Below are positions 6,894 to 10,535 of a stretch of 10,535 nucleotides of DNA, in pieces. The translations under genes were made by a program, and so were the position numbers. The DNA is from an uncultured Candidatus Udaeobacter sp. (GTDB lineage Bacteria > Verrucomicrobiota > Verrucomicrobiia > Chthoniobacterales > UBA10450), in assembly GCA_955652245.1 (NCBI GenBank), contig CATPAV010000108.1:1-10535 (forward strand). The letters run 5' to 3'. The notes under the pieces are model-generated. The model was not told where the DNA came from and ran no database searches. It saw only the letters and a list, made by a program, of their open reading frames with translations. Positions within the stretch are counted from its first letter, which is position 1; every line of letters begins with the position of its first letter.

Positions 6894-6928
6894 TCGAGAT
6901 GGAGCGCGCGGTCTGCGACTCATCTCGA
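6894..6928. terminator. Candidate shared stem-loop between convergent genes
   Basis: An 8-bp perfect inverted repeat TCGAGATG (6894-6901) / CATCTCGA (6921-6928) with a 19-nt GC-rich loop lies between the convergent stop codons at 6885 and 6920, overlapping the end of the deacetylase gene. Position suits a bidirectional terminator, but no T-run follows on either strand, so it may be coincidental or act only as an RNA-stabilising hairpin. Confidence 0.3.
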
Positions 6929-7780
6929 GCTCCAGGCAGTTAAAAAAGCGTCGATCAACTCCGGCAGCTCGCCGCTATAGCCGCCTTCGAAAACCGCCGC
7001 GGTGGGAATGCCGATCTTACGCAGCCAATCGCCGAACTTCGCGAAGTCATCGTGTTCCAGTGTCATCTGGACGAGTGGATCGCCGGAGTAAGCATCGAAA
7101 CCGGCCGAAACAAGAATCAGATCAGGCTTGAATGCGATCAAATTTTCCAGCGCGCGTTCCGCAAGATGGACATGCTGCGCTCGCGGCGTGAAAGGAGCCA
7201 CCGGATAATTATCGATGTTCGCAAACGATTTCGCGCCCGTTCCAGGATAAGCGGGAAATTGGTGAATGGACGCAAATCTGATTCGTGAATTATTCGCGAC
7301 TATCGCTTCCGTGCCGTTGCCGTGGTGTGCGTCAAAATCCCATATCCCCACACGCTCTGCGCCGTTCGCGAGGGCAGCTAAAGCGGCAATAGCAATGTTA
7401 TTTAAATAACAAAAGCCCATCGCGCGGTCGCGCGTCGCGTGATGCCCCGGCGGACGCATTAAACTAAAAGTACGCTGACCGCTCACTGCTGCGCGCGCAG
7501 CTTCCATTGCCGCGCCAGCAGAGCGCAATGCGTGTTCGTAAATATTCGGATAAGCCGGCGTATCCGTATCGAAATCGCGGATGGCCATCTTTATTCGCGC
7601 GATGTGGTCGGGCGAATGCGCGCGCAACAGTTCGATTTTATCGGCAATCGTCGGCTCGCGCCATTCCCACTCTGGATGCCGATTTTTCAATATCGCAACC
7701 GAGCCTGTGATTCGTCCTGGCCGTTCCGGATGTCCGGGACTGGAATATTCCACGCAACGCGGATCGTGAAAAATGATCAT
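6920..7780 (-). CDS. Histone deacetylase family protein (class II HDAC / AcuC / acetylpolyamine amidohydrolase-like)
   Basis: Zinc-dependent arginase-fold deacetylase of 286 residues, slightly short for the bacterial family (about 300-350). Motifs in order: SSPGHPERPGR (13-23, substrate-entry loop), FSLMRPPGHHA (105-115, with the paired His H113/H114), MGFCYLNNIAIA (121-132), WDFDAHHGNGT (147-157, giving zinc ligands D150 and H152), SAGFDAYSGDP (225-235, third zinc ligand D229), and VFEGGYSG (263-270, with the catalytic-type Tyr Y268). All catalytic residues are present, so it should be active on an acetylated small molecule (polyamine, acetoin-related) or acetyl-lysine; the substrate is not decidable here. 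The ATG at 7780 gives the classic short N-terminal strand IIFHD. No Shine-Dalgarno precedes it. It is divergent from a decayed glycosyltransferase 43 bp away. Confidence 0.93.
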   Translation of the reverse strand: MIIFHDPRCVEYSSPGHPERPGRITGSVAILKNRHPEWEWREPTIADKIELLRAHSPDHIARIKMAIRDFDTDTPAYPNIYEHALRSAGAAMEAARAAVSGQRTFSLMRPPGHHATRDRAMGFCYLNNIAIAALAALANGAERVGIWDFDAHHGNGTEAIVANNSRIRFASIHQFPAYPGTGAKSFANIDNYPVAPFTPRAQHVHLAERALENLIAFKPDLILVSAGFDAYSGDPLVQMTLEHDDFAKFGDWLRKIGIPTAAVFEGGYSGELPELIDAFLTAWSSR

Positions 7781-7823
7781 CGAGGTTGCAAGATGACCCT
7801 CGAGCGCATATCCGACTACGACT

Positions 7824-7877
7824 ATGCTAAACGCCCAGAAAATTGTCGTGGTGATGCCCGCCTACAACGTTCCTTAA
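7824..7877 (+). pseudogene. 5' stub of a family 2 glycosyltransferase gene
   Basis: From the ATG at 7824 the frame reads M-L-N-A-Q-K-I-V-V-V-M-P-A-Y-N-V-P and then TAA at 7875-7877. The string KIVVVMPAYN is the canonical first beta strand and turn of GT2 enzymes (dolichyl-phosphate-mannose-synthase-like), which normally run on for 250-350 residues. Nothing that follows resembles the next conserved blocks (VDDxS, DxD) in any frame I checked. The same frame reopens after a TAG at about 7944-7946 and reads LLWKLIDYYETPALIQENQQ up to the lipoprotein gene's 3' end; this may be a C-terminal remnant, but I do not recognise it. Best explained as a gene truncated by internal deletion. A chance match of ten residues including the start is possible but unlikely. 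Confidence 0.6.
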
Positions 7878-8027
7878 GCGATAGAGCGAAACAGTCCCCA
7901 ACGGGCCAAGCGGAAACGCAGGGCAGTTGCGAGACAACCGAAGTCGTAGCGCACGCTTCTGTGGAAATTGATCGACTATTACGAAACGCCTGCGCTGATA
8001 CAAGAGAACCAGCAGCCTGCAGTTCGC

Positions 8028-8414
8028 TTATCTCACAACGTAGTGGCCGTGGATCCAGACTCTTCGACCGTAACGCGATGTCCAATGTCCCGGCCTCCAG
8101 ACGTAATAGGAGCGGCCCACGTAATAACCAGCGCCCCGATTATAATACGGCCGATCGCCAACCTCGACCGTAACGGAGCCTGGGTAAGCTGCATATCCCG
8201 GACCGTAGTACGGCCCTGGACCACCATACGGCCCTGGACCACCATAATAGGGTCCGTACCCAGGATAAGCAGTATAAGTTCCTTCACATCCGCCTGCACC
8301 GAGCGCGACAGAGATCAGAAGCAACAGCAATGCCGACCATTTCAGTCTCGCTTTTGTTCCCGCTCCTGCGGAAAGTGTTTTCGCCTCCGCGTGTTTAACA
8401 AAGTTCGTTTTCAT
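8028..8414 (-). CDS. Tyr/Gly-rich exported protein with WxPGHW repeats, probable lipoprotein
   Basis: A 128-residue secreted small protein. A long basic n-region (1-25) is followed by the hydrophobic core WSALLLLLISVALGAG (26-41) and Cys43 in AGGC, a weak lipobox, so lipid anchoring is plausible but not certain. Residues about 46-78 are a low-complexity Tyr/Gly/Pro tract with tandem GGPGPY units. The C-terminal part carries YVWRPGHW (104-111) and VWIHGHYVVR (119-128), i.e. the WxPGHW/Y-type repeat found in many small bacterial envelope proteins annotated as YXWGXW-repeat proteins. No enzymatic role is implied; an envelope or surface structural role is inferred. The only in-frame ATG at the N-terminus is 8414. 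It lies about 150 bp downstream of gdhA on the same strand, far enough for its own promoter. Confidence 0.8.
   Translation of the reverse strand: MKTNFVKHAEAKTLSAGAGTKARLKWSALLLLLISVALGAGGCEGTYTAYPGYGPYYGGPGPYGGPGPYYGPGYAAYPGSVTVEVGDRPYYNRGAGYYVGRSYYVWRPGHWTSRYGRRVWIHGHYVVR
8209..8244. repeat. Perfect 18-bp tandem duplication
   Basis: TACGGCCCTGGACCACCA at 8209-8226 is immediately repeated at 8227-8244 with no mismatch. It encodes two identical Gly-Gly-Pro-Gly-Pro-Tyr units on the minus strand within the Tyr/Gly-rich lipoprotein gene. Identity at the DNA level suggests recent slippage and possible length variation among strains. Confidence 0.9.
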
Positions 8415-8567
8415 ATAATGATATTCGGATTCGAGTGAGCTTTCACGCGCCTGTATTTACCCCAGCGCGATTTTCACCACGAACCTTTCTAACATTGTCC
8501 GGGAATCGCTGTCACGATAAATGTGACGCAACAGAATCCTGCGATGTTTATCTGCTAAGACGACGCG

Positions 8568-9905
8568 TTAAACCACACCTTGATCGAGCATGGCGTCTGC
8601 AACCTTGACAAAACCGGCGATGTTCGCGCCGACGACAAGATTACCCGGCTGCCCGTACTCGGCAGCAGTGTCCCATGCGTTCTTGTGGATTGTCGTCATG
8701 ATCTGGCGGAGCCGTTGATCGACTTCTTCGCGGGTCCACGAATAACGTATCGAGTTCTGGCTCATTTCAAGGCCGGAAGTGGCTACGCCACCGGCATTGG
8801 CTGCTTTGCCGGGGCCGAAAAGAATTTTCCTGGCAAGAAACAGATCAACAGCCGCAGGAGCGCTCGGCATGTTGGCCGCCTCGGAAACCAAATAGCAGCC
8901 GTTATCGAGCAGCTTTTTTGCGTCATCCTTGGTGATTTCATTTTGCGTTGCGCACGGAAAGGCGCAGTCGCACTTGATATCCCATGGCCGCTGGCCCTCG
9001 ACATACTTCGCTCGGAAGTGATCGGCATATTCCTTGATGCGACGCCGGCGCACGTTCTTGAGCTGCATGATCCACTCGACTTTTTCTTTCGTGATCCCAG
9101 CTTTGTCGTAGATGAAACCGCCCGAGTCGGACATCGTCACGACTTTGGCCCCGACTTGGTTTAATTTCTTGGCCGTATACTGGGCCGCGTTTCCAGATCC
9201 GGAAACGGTGCAGACTTTGCCTTCAATCGTTTCCCCGCGCGTTTTGAGCATTTCCTGCGCGAAATAGACGGCGCCATAACCTGTGGCCTGCGGGCGAATA
9301 AGTGAGCCGCCCCAGTTAAGCGATTTTCCGGTAAGCACGCCGGTGAATTCGTTGGCGAGACGTTTGTACTGGCCAAAGAGATACCCGATCTCGCGACGGC
9401 CTACCCCAATATCGCCGGCGGGCACATCGGTGTTGGGACCCACATGATGAAAGAGTTCGGTCATGAAGGATTGGCAAAAGCGCATGACTTCGTTGTCGGA
9501 TTTCCCCTTCGGATCAAAATCGGCGCCGCCTTTGCCACCACCCATCGGGAGGGTGGTCAGCGAATTCTTGAAGACCTGTTCGAACGCAAGGAATTTAAGG
9601 ATGCTGGCATTAACCGTGGGGTGGAAGCGCAGACCGCCTTTGTAGGGGCCGATGGCGCTGTTCATTTGGATGCGAAAACCGCGGTTCACCTGGATTTGGC
9701 CTTTGTCGTCGATCCAGGGAACACGGAACTGAATCATCCGCTCCGGCTCGACAATTCGCTCCAGGATTTTTCCGTCCCGATATTTTTTGTATCTCTCGAC
9801 GACCGGCCTGATCGACTCGAGAACTTCGGTCACAGCCTGAAGAAATTCGGGCTCATTTGGGTTACGTTTTCTGACGATATCAAGAACTTCCTGAACAAGA
9901 GCCAT
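8568..9905 (-). CDS. gdhA: Glutamate dehydrogenase, family I hexameric, probably NADP-specific
   Basis: Converts 2-oxoglutarate plus ammonium to glutamate, or the reverse, in the cytoplasm. At 445 residues it matches family I GdhA (about 447). Visible: FRIQMNSAIGPYKGGLRFHP (77-96, with substrate-binding K89), FKNSLTTLPMGGGKGGADFDPKG (112-134, with catalytic-type K125), DVPAGDIGVGRREIGYL (160-176, with D165), LTGKSLNWGGSLIRPQATGYG (191-211), the Rossmann motif VSGSGNAAQ (234-242), followed by MSDSGG (258-263), a second-strand end typical of NADP-using members, and EAANMPSAPAAVDLF (342-356). Cofactor preference is inferred only. The ATG at 9905 gives the standard N-terminus. An AAGGAG lies about 25 nt upstream, too far for ordinary pairing. 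The gene sits between a broken tRNA-Val gene and the surface-protein gene; no glutamate synthase partner is nearby. Confidence 0.97.
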   Translation of the reverse strand: MALVQEVLDIVRKRNPNEPEFLQAVTEVLESIRPVVERYKKYRDGKILERIVEPERMIQFRVPWIDDKGQIQVNRGFRIQMNSAIGPYKGGLRFHPTVNASILKFLAFEQVFKNSLTTLPMGGGKGGADFDPKGKSDNEVMRFCQSFMTELFHHVGPNTDVPAGDIGVGRREIGYLFGQYKRLANEFTGVLTGKSLNWGGSLIRPQATGYGAVYFAQEMLKTRGETIEGKVCTVSGSGNAAQYTAKKLNQVGAKVVTMSDSGGFIYDKAGITKEKVEWIMQLKNVRRRRIKEYADHFRAKYVEGQRPWDIKCDCAFPCATQNEITKDDAKKLLDNGCYLVSEAANMPSAPAAVDLFLARKILFGPGKAANAGGVATSGLEMSQNSIRYSWTREEVDQRLRQIMTTIHKNAWDTAAEYGQPGNLVVGANIAGFVKVADAMLDQGVV

Positions 9906-9957
9906 AAGTGATTTTGTTTTGGTGATTATTCTCCTTGCCGCTGTACGAACGTGATGA

Positions 9958-10020
9958 TGCGCGATGCAGGGTTCGAACCTGCGACTTCTTGCGTGTGAAG
10001 CATCATTGATGACTTCGCGC
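9958..10020 (-). pseudogene. Degenerate tRNA-Val (anticodon CAC) lacking a D-arm
   Basis: Read on the minus strand, the 3' half is intact: anticodon loop TTCACAC (anticodon CAC) and stem half GCAAG, variable loop AAGTC, T-arm GCAGG-TTCGAAC-CCTGC, acceptor ATCGCGC and discriminator A. The 5' side still has GCGCGA (10015-10020), pairing with TCGCGC, but between it and the anticodon loop are only 15 nt (AGTCATCAATGATGC), with no GG-containing D-loop. The 5' half of the anticodon stem pairs at only about three positions. Total 63 nt against about 75. This is a tRNA gene with a rearranged or partly deleted 5' half, or a tRNA 3' fragment left by integration. It is not expected to function. Confidence 0.75.
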
Positions 10021-10227
10021 TCGTTCGTTAATTTACGTTATCATGCTGGCATTATTCGTATTGCGACGATAGCGATTTTTTCGCAATTTGAAACATCACG
10101 CACTTGCGCGAAGAAATTCTGTCGAGAATCGCGATTGCTAGGTGGCAACATATCGCCATTGATTATTTCAATTCACGGCTTGCGCTGGATCGCAACGCAG
10201 CCGTCCGTATGATCCGACACGTCAATC
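10021..10227. other. AT-richer intergenic stretch with one inverted repeat
   Basis: No credible gene. It holds an inverted repeat ATTGCGA (10060-10066) / TCGCAAT (10081-10087) whose 14-nt loop ends in a T run, and a TATGAT (10208-10213) that resembles a -10 box but lacks a good -35 at proper distance. It probably contains the promoter of the following plus-strand gene and upstream sequence of the broken tRNA. Confidence 0.35.
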
Positions 10228-10535
10228 GTGAAATTCAGGACAACACCGGTTCTTCGCGCAATCAGCCTTCTCTGGCGAAGGATGGGCACAGCGCAGTTCT
10301 ATTTCCTGGCGGCAGCGAGCGTTGTCATCGTTCTCGCGGCTATTGGCCTGTTCCATCTCGGTTCCGTGGCGAAACAGTCTGCGCAAAACGCGCGCGGCGG
10401 GGCTGCCGCGAACGCAGCCGGTTCGGCGCAGCACGGCCAGCAGGGGGCTGGGAATTCGTCCGCGCGTCCTCAAAAGACCGACGCTTCTATTAGCGATGCG
10501 ACGCAAGGAGATCAGGCATCCCGACAAAACATGCC
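10228..10535 (+). CDS. Membrane-anchored protein, N-terminal part (runs off right edge)
   Basis: An open frame of at least 102 codons with no stop before the window end. From the GTG at 10228 it reads MKFRTTPVLRAISLLWRRMG, a basic N-terminus, followed by a hydrophobic segment FYFLAAASVVIVLAAIGLFHLG (24-45), then a flexible Ala/Gly/Gln/Ser-rich stretch (about 47-100) typical of a periplasmic linker or a low-complexity spacer. An ATG at 10282 (residue 19) is the alternative start and would leave a shorter n-region. A TGA lies six codons upstream of the GTG. The overlapping frames on both strands give arginine-rich or cysteine-scattered products with no domain logic, whereas this one has a clear membrane anchor. 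Function is unknown; the informative domain, if any, lies outside the window. Confidence 0.6.
   Translation, partial: MKFRTTPVLRAISLLWRRMGTAQFYFLAAASVVIVLAAIGLFHLGSVAKQSAQNARGGAAANAAGSAQHGQQGAGNSSARPQKTDASISDATQGDQASRQNM

Noticed and set aside
7822..8085. Minus-strand frame of 87 codons overlapping the lipoprotein 3' end
   Set aside because: It has no signal, motif or ribosome site and covers the glycosyltransferase remnant on the opposite strand; it looks like chance.
7532..8173. Plus-strand open frame of 213 codons across the deacetylase start and the glycosyltransferase stub
   Set aside because: It is antisense to the well-supported deacetylase, has no recognisable motif, and conflicts with the GT2 start in another frame.
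8418..8446. Minus-strand GTGAAA - 17 bp - TATCAT as promoter of the lipoprotein gene
   Set aside because: The boxes score well, but only 3 nt separate the -10 from the ATG, so transcription would begin inside the coding sequence; no alternative downstream start exists.
8511..8527. GTCAC-N7-GTGAC hairpin between gdhA and the lipoprotein gene as a CRP-like operator
   Set aside because: The half-sites are in the wrong arrangement (GTCAC first) and spacing for a CRP box, and a 5-bp palindrome is common by chance.
10060..10087. ATTGCGA/TCGCAAT inverted repeat as a rho-independent terminator
   Set aside because: The T-run lies in the loop rather than after the stem, and no convergent or upstream plus-strand gene needs termination here.
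10104..10527. Long open frames on both strands (plus 10104-10493, minus 10222-10527) competing with the 10228 frame
   Set aside because: Their products are Arg-rich with scattered Cys and no membrane or domain pattern, as expected of shadow frames; the 10228 frame has a coherent anchor-plus-linker structure.

Overview
The window looks like a piece of a soil-type bacterial chromosome. Moderate GC, start codons almost without Shine-Dalgarno sequences, NagZ and OPT variants of the kind I associate with Verrucomicrobia, and REP-like palindromes all suggest a verrucomicrobial relative (Chthoniobacterales or similar). This is a judgement from protein flavour, not a database result. Most genes are housekeeping or metabolic. 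There is no CRISPR array, defence island, prophage or complete insertion sequence.

Layout from left to right: nadD (minus, cut by the left edge) with a possible small exported protein just upstream on the same strand; a GH3 beta-N-acetylhexosaminidase gene (nagZ-like, plus) whose stop codon overlaps that of a convergent OPT-family transporter (minus); a divergent coiled-coil/zinc-ribbon protein (plus) ending 9 bp from the convergent ychF GTPase gene (minus). Upstream of ychF lie a 66-bp composite palindrome and tRNA-Pro(GGG). Then come a plus-strand hypothetical protein, a convergent class II HDAC-like deacetylase (minus), a decayed 5' stub of a family 2 glycosyltransferase (plus), a Tyr/Gly-rich surface lipoprotein-like gene (minus), gdhA (minus), a broken tRNA-Val(CAC), and the start of a membrane-anchored protein that runs off the right edge.

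Functionally the genes serve NAD synthesis (nadD), cell-wall amino-sugar recycling (nagZ), peptide or metal-chelate uptake (OPT), ribosome-linked GTPase/ATPase function (ychF), ammonium assimilation (gdhA) and deacetylation. They do not form one pathway. Strand switches are frequent and operons short.

The most interesting signals concern genome dynamics. There is a REP-like double hairpin between ychF and tRNA-Pro. An in-frame, palindrome-rich segment of about 26 codons is inserted in YchF itself, with hairpin architecture resembling that element. A tRNA-Val gene has an intact 3' half but a destroyed D-arm. A glycosyltransferase gene is reduced to its first 17 codons. No convincing new multi-gene system is visible.
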